Shown: one piece after another, positions 35,123 to 42,614 of the stretch | Layout: every line of letters begins with the position of its first letter | Position numbering within the stretch: the stretch's first letter is position 1 | From: Sporomusaceae bacterium | GTDB taxonomy: Bacteria > Bacillota > Negativicutes > UBA1444 | Reading direction: 5' to 3' | Length of the DNA: 64,000 nucleotides | Assembly: GCA_018434355.1 (NCBI GenBank) | Contig: JAHDPL010000011.1 | Span: 62,001 to 126,000, forward strand | Position numbers and translations under genes: made by a program | The notes under the pieces: model-generated | Told to the model about the DNA's origin: nothing | Databases searched by the model: none | The model's input: the letters and a program-made list of their open reading frames with translations, nothing else

Positions 35123-36676
35123 TTGCGAACAAAACATAAACTTTTCGGGCTGCTGCTGACGCTGCTGATCTGTCTGGCACCTTGGAGCGGCGTGGCGCTG
35201 GCGGAGAAAGCGCCGGAGATCGTTGCGATCGACATTTTGACCACCAATGATTTTCATGGCGCGCTGGTCGAAGCGGGAAAAAACCCGGGTGCAGCCAAAT
35301 TCGCCGCTTTTTTGCTGCAACAGCGGGCCAAGAATCCTTATGGCTCGATTTTTGTCAGTGCCGGCGACATGTTCCAGGGCAGTCCGGACTCCAATCTGCT
35401 GTATGGAAAAACGGTCGTGGAAGTCTTGAATGCCCTGCGCATGGACGCGATGACGCTGGGCAACCATGAATTTGATTGGGGACTCGACAAGTTGGCGGCC
35501 CGGGTGACGGAGTCGCGCTTCCCGTATGTGTCGGCCAATGTGCGCGAAAGGGACGGGCAGGGAAGGCTCAGCTTCGTCAAGCCGTTTGTGATGCTGGAGC
35601 GGATGGGTGTGAAAATCGCCGTCATCGGCATCGTGACGCCGGAAACCGCCTATACGACCGGGCCGAAAATCGTCGCGCCGTTCGAATTCCGCGACCCGGC
35701 CACGGTAGTTCGCGAACTGTTGCCGCAGGTCCGGCGACTGGGGGCGGATATCGTGGTGGTGTTGTCGCATCTGGCGTCAGAACAGGACGCGACCGGGCAG
35801 GTGACCGGGGACGCAGCGGTGCTGGCGGCGACGGTGCCGGGGATTGATGCGGTGGTGAGCGGGCATTCGCACAAGCTGGTTGCCGGCAAAGTGAACGGCG
35901 TGCCGGTGGTGCAGGCCTACTATTTCGGACGGGCGCTCGGCAAAATCAGCCTGGTCTACTCTAAGCGCGAGCAAAAGGTGCTGCTCAGCTCGGTCCAGTC
36001 GCTTGAGGTGCCGATCAAAGCGGTGAGGGCTGACGCTGAAGTGCAGGCGATCGTTGACCGGTCGCAAGCGGCGATCATTCCGGTGAAAAACGTGGTGCTG
36101 GGACGGACGGTAAAAGACCTTTCGCATGACCGCAATGAATTGTCGATCCTCGGCCAGTGGTCGAGCGATATGCTGCGTCAGGCTACCAAGGCCGATATCG
36201 CGCTGCAAAACGGCGGCGGCCTGCGGACAAGCATTCCGGCCGGCGCGGTCACGATGGGCAATCTGTATGAAGTGATGCCCTTCGACAATACCCTGGTGAC
36301 GATGGACCTGACCGGCGAGCAGGTGCTGCAGGCGCTGAACCACGGCATCAACGGCAAAGCGGGCATGGTACAGTTTTCCGGCTTGCAGCTGACGATCGAT
36401 TCGAGCCGGCCTTATGGCAATCAACTGCTGGAGGTCCGTTTGTCCGACGGACGCCTGCTTGACCCATCGGCGACCTACAAGATCGTGACCAACGACTTCA
36501 TGGCTTCCGGCGGCGACGAGTTCACGATGTTGAAACAAGGCCGGAACATCACGGATACCTTTATCCCGCTGCGCGATGCGCTGGCCGAGGCGGTTAAAAA
36601 AGCCGGCGTGCTCAATCTGCAACTGGATGGGCGGCTGAAGGACCTCGGCAAAGCGGCGCTGAAGCCGGCGGCCTAA
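35123..36676 (+). CDS. exported UshA-like 5'-nucleotidase/2',3'-cyclic phosphodiesterase
   Basis: A 517-residue exported metallophosphatase. The TTG start at 35123, 6 bases after GGGGAGGG, gives a clean signal peptide (cleavage near VALA-EKA, residue 27). Metal-binding motifs are TTNDFHG (40-46), AGDMFQGSP (80-88), GNHEFDWG (113-120) and GHSHKLV. The C-terminal nucleotidase domain shows NGGGLRTSIPAG and MASGGDEFTML. It should release nucleosides and phosphate outside the cell, feeding the nucleoside transporter found elsewhere in the window (inference). Downstream genes follow closely. Confidence 0.9.
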   Translation: MRTKHKLFGLLLTLLICLAPWSGVALAEKAPEIVAIDILTTNDFHGALVEAGKNPGAAKFAAFLLQQRAKNPYGSIFVSAGDMFQGSPDSNLLYGKTVVEVLNALRMDAMTLGNHEFDWGLDKLAARVTESRFPYVSANVRERDGQGRLSFVKPFVMLERMGVKIAVIGIVTPETAYTTGPKIVAPFEFRDPATVVRELLPQVRRLGADIVVVLSHLASEQDATGQVTGDAAVLAATVPGIDAVVSGHSHKLVAGKVNGVPVVQAYYFGRALGKISLVYSKREQKVLLSSVQSLEVPIKAVRADAEVQAIVDRSQAAIIPVKNVVLGRTVKDLSHDRNELSILGQWSSDMLRQATKADIALQNGGGLRTSIPAGAVTMGNLYEVMPFDNTLVTMDLTGEQVLQALNHGINGKAGMVQFSGLQLTIDSSRPYGNQLLEVRLSDGRLLDPSATYKIVTNDFMASGGDEFTMLKQGRNITDTFIPLRDALAEAVKKAGVLNLQLDGRLKDLGKAALKPAA

Positions 36677-36693
36677 ACAAGGGAGGGAGTGCG

Positions 36694-37146
36694 GTGCCCC
36701 GATTCGAGTATCGTTTGAGCGATGCTGGCCAGGACTATCCAGTGCTCTATTTCTACGAGGCGATGGATGAAGTGGAAGCGGCGATGCGGTTTGCCTGCGA
36801 CTATTTTGTCAAGGAAGGCAAGACCTGGCTGAAAACCGCGTCTGCGATCGATGCGGCCGCTTACGTGATGTATGTGGAAGAGGTGCCGACCGACTCGGCG
36901 GAGGCCGGCAACCAGACCCAACCGGTGATGCCTGGCTGGATCGCAGTGGAAGTGCGCGAATACCGGGAGTATGTCAATGAATACCCGCTGATCCACCAGT
37001 TCGGCTTTCCCAGCCAAGTGCAGGCGCTTTGCCATCTGATGGCAGACACGATGATCCTGTTTGGCCAGGAGTGGGAAAAGACTTCCTGCGAAATTGATGA
37101 GGACCGGCAGGCGTATATCTACTATTGCCGGAAAACCGGGGGGTGA
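36694..37146 (+). CDS. hypothetical protein
   Basis: I do not recognise this 150-residue acidic soluble protein. It has no signal peptide and is rich in aromatic residues (VLYFYEAMDE, REYREYVNEYP). The start is GTG after GGGAGGGAG, 17 bases behind the UshA-like gene, and the stop is 5 bases before the next start. Position puts it in the glutathionylspermidine-synthase-like cluster, but nothing shows its role. Confidence 0.6.
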   Translation: MPRFEYRLSDAGQDYPVLYFYEAMDEVEAAMRFACDYFVKEGKTWLKTASAIDAAAYVMYVEEVPTDSAEAGNQTQPVMPGWIAVEVREYREYVNEYPLIHQFGFPSQVQALCHLMADTMILFGQEWEKTSCEIDEDRQAYIYYCRKTGG

Positions 37147-37151
37147 CGTCG

Positions 37152-37505
37152 ATGGATCCCGGCAACAAGGGTCGCAGTAAAAAGGTCGTGGGTCTGTTTT
37201 TGGCGGCGGCGCTCACCATGACGCCGGGCTGTTCGCTGAACCCGTTTGACTGGGGCCGTAACGAAGCTCCCTGCACCGATGTGAACCGTGACGGATACTG
37301 TGATGAAGATGGACGTCCGGTATCGTCGGTTACCAACCGCAGCCACCGGACCGGGTTCTGGCCGGTTTACCGCTCTTATGGCGGTGGCAGTTCCAGCACC
37401 GTTTCCAAACCTTCTTCCTCTTCTTCCTCCCGCGGTGTGTCCAGCGGTTCGAAGGGCGGGCTGGGCAGTTCATCGCGTTCCGGCGGAGGATCGAGCGGTG
37501 GCTGA
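37152..37505 (+). CDS. small exported Ser/Gly-rich protein with calcium-loop-like motif
   Basis: A 117-residue protein with an N-terminal hydrophobic segment (VVGLFLAAALTM) ending in TPGC, a weak lipobox. A short DVNRDGYCDEDG segment looks like an EF-hand or dockerin-type calcium loop. The last 45 residues are almost only serine and glycine with a few basic residues. The ATG follows GGGGGTG. It overlaps the start of the ATP-grasp gene. E. coli has a small DUF1190 protein next to each of its comparable ATP-grasp genes (ygiB-ygiC, yjfM-yjfC), so this may be a functional equivalent, although I see no sequence match. Confidence 0.6.
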   Translation: MDPGNKGRSKKVVGLFLAAALTMTPGCSLNPFDWGRNEAPCTDVNRDGYCDEDGRPVSSVTNRSHRTGFWPVYRSYGGGSSSTVSKPSSSSSSRGVSSGSKGGLGSSSRSGGGSSGG

Positions 37506-38772
37506 CGATCTGGCTGCCAGGGATTATGCAAAAAAACGTGAGGCCCTCTACGGGCCGCTACGGCGAGATGGCCGCTTTGTCTGGGATTCGATGTACGGCG
37601 ACGAATATGCGCTGGCTTCGTTGCAACCGGTAACGGCGGAGTTTTGCCGGAGTCTGCGCAACGCGGCGGAAAAACTGGGCAGCATCTATGCCCGCACGGC
37701 CGAAGTGTTGCAGCATTCTGACGAAGAGCTGTTGGCCGAACTGGGGTTGCCGCAGGCGACCTGGGCGGCGGTGCGCAGTTCGCTGCCGAGCTTGTTGCCG
37801 ACGATTCTCGGCCGGTTTGATTTTGCTGCGACGGAGCAAGGGGTCAAGATGCTGGAGTTCAACGCGGAAACGCCGACCGATGTGGTGGAAGCGTTTTATG
37901 TCAATGGCAAGGTCTGTGAGTTTTTTGGCGCCGCCGATCCCAACCAGGGACTGGCAGACGATCTAACCAGAGCGTTTGAACGCAGTGTCGCAGCCTACCG
38001 CAATAACGGCTTTGCGGTGGAGCGGGCCGTGTTCAGCTCGGTCGACTGGCATGACGAAGATGCGGGGACGACGCGCTTCTTGCTGCAGCAGTCGCGCCTG
38101 GCGGCGAAGTTTGTGCCGCTGTCGCAGCTGCGGGTGTTCGAGGATCGGTTGCAGGTCTGGGACGGCCAGGCGCACGAGCCGGTGGACCTGCTGTACCGGC
38201 TGCATCCGCTGGAAAAAATGGCGGAGGAGCAGGACGGCGACGGCTACCCTACCGGCCGGCATGTACTGGAGATCGCGGCGGAAGGCAGACTGGCCCTCGT
38301 GAATCCGCCGGCGGCGATGCTCGCCCAGTCCAAGGCGACCCAGGCGCTCATCTGGAGTCTGCATGAGGACGGCTCGTTTTTTACGCCGGAGGAACACGCG
38401 ACGATTGCCGACCATATGCTGCCGACCTACTTTGAAAACCGGTTTCTTGGCCGTAGCCCCTACGTGACCAAGCCTATTTACGGAAGGGAAGGCGGTGCGG
38501 TGACGATCTATGGCAGCGACGGAGTGGCCTGGACGCGGGATGAGGAATGCAACTACTGGGAGCAGCCGCTTGTTTACCAACAGTATGTCGAACTGCCGAA
38601 GCAGACGGTCAGGACCCTGAACGGCCTGTATTGTGGTAGAATAATCTATGGAACCTTCCTGGTGGATGGTCGCGGCTCGGCCCTGGTGGCGCGGGTCGGC
38701 AGCCGGATCACCGGCAATATGGCATATTATCAACCGTTGTGCTTATCAACGGACGCGTCGAAAGGAGAATGA
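37498..38772 (+). CDS. glutathionylspermidine-synthase-like ATP-grasp enzyme
   Basis: A 424-residue ATP-grasp ligase matching the synthetase domain of glutathionylspermidine synthase and the single-domain E. coli YgiC/YjfC. Diagnostic stretches are MLEFNAETPTDVVEA (118-132), SKATQALIWSLHEDG, and YVTKPIYGREGGAV, the ATP and peptide sites. The amidase half is absent, so only ligation is expected, and the true substrates of this short form are not established. GTG 37498 follows GGCGGAGGA and overlaps the previous gene by 8 bases; longer in-frame sequence upstream belongs to that gene's other frame. DUF350 follows, as in the E. coli yjf operon. Confidence 0.88.
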   Translation: MADDLAARDYAKKREALYGPLRRDGRFVWDSMYGDEYALASLQPVTAEFCRSLRNAAEKLGSIYARTAEVLQHSDEELLAELGLPQATWAAVRSSLPSLLPTILGRFDFAATEQGVKMLEFNAETPTDVVEAFYVNGKVCEFFGAADPNQGLADDLTRAFERSVAAYRNNGFAVERAVFSSVDWHDEDAGTTRFLLQQSRLAAKFVPLSQLRVFEDRLQVWDGQAHEPVDLLYRLHPLEKMAEEQDGDGYPTGRHVLEIAAEGRLALVNPPAAMLAQSKATQALIWSLHEDGSFFTPEEHATIADHMLPTYFENRFLGRSPYVTKPIYGREGGAVTIYGSDGVAWTRDEECNYWEQPLVYQQYVELPKQTVRTLNGLYCGRIIYGTFLVDGRGSALVARVGSRITGNMAYYQPLCLSTDASKGE

Positions 38773-38775
38773 GTG

Positions 38776-39213
38776 ATGGTTTTGCAACAATGGTCCAGCT
38801 TCGTCAATTTCCTTACCTATCTGGTGGTCTCGATCCCGCTGCTGCTCATCGGCATCAAGATTTTCATGATGCAGACGCCGTACAACGAAATGAAGATAAT
38901 CCAAGAGGCGGCCTGCTGCGACAAGACGGCAAAAGATGAGGCCGGCATCGCCGTCGCGCACAATTTGGGCGGAAAAATCGTCGGCCAGGCGCTGGTGATG
39001 GCCTCGGCGGTGTTCCACGCGGTCAGTATCGGCGACCTGATCATCTGGGGCGTCATCGGCATTATTTTTCAGGTATTGGTCTACTATGCGTTTGAAAAGT
39101 TGACCCCGTTCAAGGTGGCGGACGAGCTGATGAAAGGCAATATCGCCGTCGGCGTGTTTTCGGCCCGGCTCAGCTTTGCGACCGGCCTGATTTTGGCTGC
39201 GCTGATCAGCTGA
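38776..39213 (+). CDS. DUF350 membrane protein
   Basis: A 145-residue protein with four hydrophobic segments of the DUF350 (YjfL) family, recognised from the QTPYNEMKIIQE and EAGIAVAHNLGGKIVGQAL stretches and the matching halves. ATG 38776 is 4 bases after the ATP-grasp stop and follows AAAGGAGAA. The family is regularly linked with glutathionylspermidine-synthase-like enzymes. Its own role is unknown; a channel-like or membrane-sensing function is only a guess. Confidence 0.85.
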   Translation: MVLQQWSSFVNFLTYLVVSIPLLLIGIKIFMMQTPYNEMKIIQEAACCDKTAKDEAGIAVAHNLGGKIVGQALVMASAVFHAVSIGDLIIWGVIGIIFQVLVYYAFEKLTPFKVADELMKGNIAVGVFSARLSFATGLILAALIS

Positions 39214-39299
39214 AAAGTTTGCGCGAGGGTTTGACAGGAACAAAATAGTTTAGTATGATAAAAAACGCAGGTGAAAAGTCACTTGGCTTACTGATTCGT

Positions 39300-39375
39300 G
39301 GGGGCGTAGCTCAGCTGGGAGAGCGCTAGATTCGCATTTTAGAGGTCAGGGGTTCGATCCCCCTCGTCTCCACCA
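39300..39375 (+). tRNA. tRNA-Ala (anticodon CGC)
   Basis: A full cloverleaf can be drawn. The acceptor arms GGGGGCG and CGTCTCC include the G3-U70 wobble pair that defines alanine tRNAs. The D-arm is GCTCAGCTGGGAGAGC, the anticodon loop TTCGCAT gives CGC, and the T-loop is GGTTCGATCC. CCA is encoded. It reads alanine codon GCG. A terminator follows directly. Confidence 0.95.
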
Positions 39376-39385
39376 CAAGAAAGAT

Positions 39386-39420
39386 AAGGGTTCCGACGAT
39401 TTCGTCGGAACCCTTTTTTT
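39386..39420 (+). terminator. intrinsic terminator of tRNA-Ala
   Basis: AAGGGTTCCGACGA pairs with TCGTCGGAACCCTT across a TT loop, giving a 14-base-pair stem followed by a run of seven T. The intron remnant begins 7 bases after the stem. Confidence 0.93.
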
Positions 39421-39422
39421 GC

Positions 39423-39630
39423 GTGCGCCCAGCATGGGCAGTAACTGGGCGGTGAAAGTCCGCTATGGGCTTGGTAGTGGGAACCATTAGCCAAGGGATG
39501 AAGTGGTTCTGCCAAACCGTGAAAAGATACTACAGCTAGCCGATCAATATGGAGCTAGGCAACCGGAGTCTTACCGCCATTGCAGACCGCGACCGGAGAA
39601 GCGTAAAATAGCGAAGCCGCATAAATGCAG
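39423..39630 (+). mobile_element. group II intron remnant (5' part only)
   Basis: The stretch opens with GTGCGCCCAGCATGGG and continues with GGCGGTGAAAGTCCGC, TATGGGC, GGTAGTGGGAACC and TAGCCAAGG, the ordered conserved blocks of bacterial group II intron domain I. There is no reverse-transcriptase gene and I find no domain V, so only about 200 bases remain. The 5' end lies just behind the T-run of the tRNA-Ala terminator, a position favoured by class C introns. The 3' limit is approximate; another terminator follows. Confidence 0.65.
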
Positions 39631-39631
39631 C

Positions 39632-39659
39632 GGGCCGCCTTACGGCGGCCTCTTTTTTA
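39632..39659 (+). terminator. intrinsic terminator
   Basis: GGCCGCC and GGCGGCC pair across TTAC and are followed by CTTTTTTAT. It ends any transcript through the intron remnant, and may be an original element displaced by the insertion. Confidence 0.85.
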
Positions 39660-39694
39660 TAAGCGTATAAGCGATCTTAGAGCGTCGTCAAATA

Positions 39695-39970
39695 TTAATT
39701 TCGTTTCAAAGTAATGTTATGCTCGCCAACATTTCGCAAATAGATCGTGTCTGGTTTAACGTACTGAAATGTTACGCGAATGCCCATAGTAATCGACGCT
39801 TCAAATATTTCATCCGTGCCTTGGATTTTTTTTGTTCGCAAGGATGGGTGCTGCGGATTAGATTCGATAAGTAATAAAAATTTCTCTAATTGCGTTGCGG
39901 TTAGAATCCCTTTTTTTAGCAGCTTTTTTAATTCTTTGACAAAGCGGTCGCTGCGATATAGGTTAGGCAT
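39695..39970 (-). CDS. RelE/ParE-type toxin (YafQ-like)
   Basis: A 91-residue basic protein with the RelE-fold layout: N-terminal helices (RSDRFVKELKKLLKKG), then strands IFEASITMGIRVTFQYV and a C-terminal IYLRNVGEHNITLKRN. The pattern resembles mRNA interferases of the YafQ/RelE group that cut messages at the ribosome. The ATG at 39970 lies 8 bases inside the antitoxin gene, the usual coupled arrangement; a longer frame from 40030 would lie within the antitoxin. Catalytic residues are not certain. Confidence 0.75.
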   Translation of the reverse strand: MPNLYRSDRFVKELKKLLKKGILTATQLEKFLLLIESNPQHPSLRTKKIQGTDEIFEASITMGIRVTFQYVKPDTIYLRNVGEHNITLKRN

Positions 39971-40244
39971 TGGTAATGTCCGCCAGAAGCTCTTTGGCGG
40001 TAACCGCCTTGCCGGGCCCCTTTTGGTCAAGTTCTTTCTGAACTTCCTTTTCCCCTTGCTGCCAGGCTTTGGACCAGAACCAAGTTTGTTCTTTTGGAAT
40101 CAGCGCTTTTGGGGTAATGATGATTTTCCCGTCTTCGATGTTGTACTCCAACAAATCCCCTTCGCGAATTTGTAGTTTAGTCGCCAATGCTTTCGGCAAC
40201 GTGACCTGATTTCTGGTTCGCACTTCGATATATCCAACTGACAC
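39963..40244 (-). CDS. AbrB-type antitoxin
   Basis: A 93-residue protein with a SpoVT/AbrB DNA-binding domain at the N-terminus (YIEVRTRNQVTLPKALATKL, then IREGDLLEYNIEDGKIIITP). The C-terminal half is helical and likely wraps the toxin. GTG 40244 is preferred to GTG 40253 because GAGGTG then sits 5 bases before it. It should repress its own operon and neutralise the downstream toxin. Confidence 0.8.
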   Translation of the reverse strand: MSVGYIEVRTRNQVTLPKALATKLQIREGDLLEYNIEDGKIIITPKALIPKEQTWFWSKAWQQGEKEVQKELDQKGPGKAVTAKELLADITNA

Positions 40245-40480
40245 TCCAATCACCTCATTTTAACAAAATGCGAATTTCTGATTTTCTTATATTCTACCAT
40301 TTCTTATTTTTGGGGTCAACCGCCGAACAAGCGGGCGAAAAAGTTGTTTATCGGCCTACTCGAACTAGAAGTCGGGATTGGTCCTGAGATAAACAGTAAA
40401 AATCCTATTGCCAGATATTGACTTGCGTTCATACCCCACGATAGATATAATTTGATCAACTTGTGGGGTATGAAGAGGTG
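40245..40480. other. gap between toxin-antitoxin and Fic-linked genes
   Basis: A/T-rich at its left end, with the antitoxin promoter presumably near 40260-40310. A stretch at about 40316-40400 reads in the leftward frame as a serine-rich tail but has no start or support, so I make no gene call. The right end holds the promoter and inverted repeat listed next. Confidence 0.4.
40418..40471 (+). promoter_or_regulatory. promoter with 9-bp inverted repeat
   Basis: ATACCCCAC (40431-40439) is repeated in inverted form as GTGGGGTAT (40463-40471), flanking a TATAAT at 40446-40451. Candidate -35 elements are TTGCGT (16-base spacing) or TTGACT with TAGATA at 40442-40447 (18-base spacing). The left arm falls in the spacer and the right arm near the transcript start, as expected of an operator. 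Confidence 0.5.
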
Positions 40481-40792
40481 ATGGATGTGGTAATTCACGG
40501 AGTGCTGCGCGATGAATATGAACGAATAGGTCGTATGGTGGAAATACACCAGGCAGAAATAGCGAAAATGCCGAAAGGCGTCGTTCGGGAAAAACAGGTT
40601 CAGGGAAGGGTTTATCCTTACTTGCACTTTCGCGATTCGGACGGAAAAGTTAAAGATGTTTATATCAAGGGAGGCGATTCCGCAATCGCTGAAATGAAGG
40701 ATCAAATTGCTCAGCGAAAGCAGCGGGAAAATGCTTTAAAGCAGTTTCGTCGGGAACAAAAAGAGATTGAAAGGATATTGAAGAAAAGATGA
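40481..40792 (+). CDS. small charged protein linked to a Fic fragment
   Basis: A 103-residue lysine/glutamate-rich protein, probably mainly alpha-helical, with a central beta segment (RVYPYLHFRDSDGKVKDVYIKG) and a C-terminal coiled-coil-like tail (QFRREQKEIERILKKR). Similar small proteins occur upstream of Fic or nucleotidyltransferase genes in Firmicutes. ATG 40481 or GTG 40487 may start it; AAGAGG favours the latter. It overlaps the Fic fragment by 4 bases. Antitoxin-like function is a guess from context. Confidence 0.6.
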   Translation: MDVVIHGVLRDEYERIGRMVEIHQAEIAKMPKGVVREKQVQGRVYPYLHFRDSDGKVKDVYIKGGDSAIAEMKDQIAQRKQRENALKQFRREQKEIERILKKR

Positions 40793-40929
40793 GCAATGAA
40801 ATGCTAACCATTACCTACTCATCCAACGCGATCGAAGGGAATACCCTCACCGAATCAGAAACAAAAGTAGTCCTCGAAAACGGAATCACCGTAAGCGGCA
40901 AGAGGAATGAGTTTGTGAAAATAAGGTAA
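40789..40929 (+). pseudogene. truncated Fic-family protein
   Basis: A 46-codon frame starting in an ATGA overlap with the preceding gene. It reads MSNEMLTITYSSNAIEGNTL and continues with TESETKVVLENGITVSGK, the N-terminal inhibitory-helix region of class II/III Fic proteins (the S/TxxxEGN motif that blocks the ATP site). It then meets a stop, and no HPFxxGNGR core follows. A full Fic protein is about 250-380 residues, so this is a broken gene, cut soon after its inhibitory motif. Confidence 0.8.
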
Positions 40930-41054
40930 CCGAACTGCCCGGACCGACGGACGTAACCCGGCAGCGCAATTCGCCGGTGCGATGCAGCTTTTTTATAGCC
41001 TTGGGGTCAACAACCAGTGATCTTATCTCACGATTAAAAATTGGAGTGGAAACG

Positions 41055-41978
41055 ATGAACGGGCTTGAATTGTGTGAAGCCTACTACCATGAAATCTGCC
41101 AACCCATGCTGAGGACGAAGTTTCCCGGCCAGTTCAACCGGATAGCAGCAGGCTTGGTAGGCGAAGGGTCGGAATGTTTCGGCTTCGACGATGAACTATC
41201 GCAGGATCATGACTTTGGTCCGTCAGTTATGCTGTGGTTAACAGACGAGGACAAAACAGCCTTTGGTCAGGAACTGCAGCAGGAACTGGATAAGTTGCCA
41301 ATAAACTTCCGTGGTTTTCAAGGAAAAAACACCAGCGCCTGGGGTAAAGGACGAACCGGTGTCCTTTCAATACGCCAGTTTTACTGCAAGTTTATCGGTC
41401 GGAACTGCCCACCGGCAACTCTTGATGATTGGCGGCGGATTCCTGAAACCCATCTTGCTGTTGCAACCAACGGCAAATTGTTTTTTGATCCGCTAGGAGA
41501 ATTCACTGCTTTTCGCAGCGCCTTGCTCAGCTATTATCCTGAAGATGTTCGGCTAAAAAAAATGGCTGCGCGGTGCATGACGATGGCGCAAGCCGGTCAG
41601 TACAACTATCCGCGCTGCATCAACCGCAATGAAACGGTAGCTGCCTGGATGGCGTGCGCAGGATTTATCGACAATGCAATTTCGCTGATATTTTTGCTCA
41701 ATCGTCGTTATAAACCATTTTACAAATGGATGCATAGGTCGCTAGGCGACTTGCCTATACTCGGAAAGCAGGCGCAGCAAAACTTGCGACAGTTGGTCGA
41801 GCAAAAACCGGAAATTAAAACGGAGTTCATCGAAGCTCTTTGTTCGGAGATCATTGCCGCATTGCAGCAAGAGAAACTAACTTGTTCGTGCAGCGACTTT
41901 TTGTTGGATCATGGACCAGAGATCCAGCTTCGCATAAAGGATCCCGCCTTGCGGGAAATGAACCCTTGGCTAGAATAG
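41055..41978 (+). CDS. DUF4037 nucleotidyltransferase-like protein
   Basis: A 307-residue protein. The N-terminal part has a nucleotidyltransferase-type pattern, GEGSECFGFDDELSQDHDFG (37-55), with acidic residues D45, D46, D51 and D53 in place of the usual GSxxxGxxxxxSDxD. The C-terminal helical half (about 190-307) is typical of the DUF4037 family. Function is not established; substrate transfer of a nucleotide is plausible. ATG 41055 follows GGAGTGGAAACG. A DUF4125 gene follows 12 bases later; this pairing recurs in Firmicutes. Confidence 0.82.
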   Translation: MNGLELCEAYYHEICQPMLRTKFPGQFNRIAAGLVGEGSECFGFDDELSQDHDFGPSVMLWLTDEDKTAFGQELQQELDKLPINFRGFQGKNTSAWGKGRTGVLSIRQFYCKFIGRNCPPATLDDWRRIPETHLAVATNGKLFFDPLGEFTAFRSALLSYYPEDVRLKKMAARCMTMAQAGQYNYPRCINRNETVAAWMACAGFIDNAISLIFLLNRRYKPFYKWMHRSLGDLPILGKQAQQNLRQLVEQKPEIKTEFIEALCSEIIAALQQEKLTCSCSDFLLDHGPEIQLRIKDPALREMNPWLE

Positions 41979-41990
41979 GAGGAATGCACT

Positions 41991-42593
41991 TTGAGTCGGT
42001 CGGCATTAGTGAACCGGATTATCGAATTGGAATGGGAGATGTTTTCCTCTGTTGCCAATGTGGGCGGTCCGGCATCCTGCCAGAATGATCCGCGCACCTT
42101 TCAGATCATGCGGCAAAGTCAGGCCCAAACCTGGTCAACTGAACTGATGCAAAGCTATCTGAACGACCTGGAAACCGCAAATCGTGACGAGATCAACTTG
42201 ATGACGCTCAAATACGCGCGAATGATGGAGTTCACCTATCCCGAGGAATACGAGAACATCAAAGACCTGCTGCCGCCAGTAGATGAGCAGACGCTTCGCC
42301 GAATCGATGATATCCTGGCGATCCATCTTCAATGGGAAGAGGAATTGAGTCGACGCTACCCTCGCCTGCGAGTCCGAGGAAGACCGTCAACCCGTGAAGG
42401 AGACAATCGTTTTGCAACTTCTGTGGAAACATACCTGCGAGGCGAACTGTCGACGTTTTCGCCCCGCAGTATAGAAATTTATCATCATGACACGATGCAG
42501 GCGAGAGATGAGGGCGTGAATCTGGCTGAAAAAATATTACTGAACACTGTACAGGCTTATGGCTATTCATCGCTCGCGGATGCAGAAAAATGA
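41991..42593 (+). CDS. DUF4125 family protein
   Basis: A 200-residue soluble helical protein with the family core NRIIELEWEMFSSVANVGGP, ASCQNDPRTFQIMRQSQ and TLKYARMMEFTYPEEYE. The start is TTG at 41991, supported by AGGAGG 8 bases upstream. It follows the DUF4037 gene as a two-gene operon. No function is known to me; the pair may form a complex. Confidence 0.82.
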   Translation: MSRSALVNRIIELEWEMFSSVANVGGPASCQNDPRTFQIMRQSQAQTWSTELMQSYLNDLETANRDEINLMTLKYARMMEFTYPEEYENIKDLLPPVDEQTLRRIDDILAIHLQWEEELSRRYPRLRVRGRPSTREGDNRFATSVETYLRGELSTFSPRSIEIYHHDTMQARDEGVNLAEKILLNTVQAYGYSSLADAEK

Positions 42594-42614
42594 TATTCAT
42601 CATGCCGAAAGATA

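Noticed and set aside
40316-40705. Leftward open frame overlapping the small Fic-linked gene
   Set aside because: It overlaps a gene with better support, has no ribosome site, and its serine-rich end is not recognisable.
40309-41012. Repeat of TTGGGGTCAAC at about 40310 and 41000
   Set aside because: The match is only 11 bases and the flanks differ, so it cannot be argued as an element boundary.
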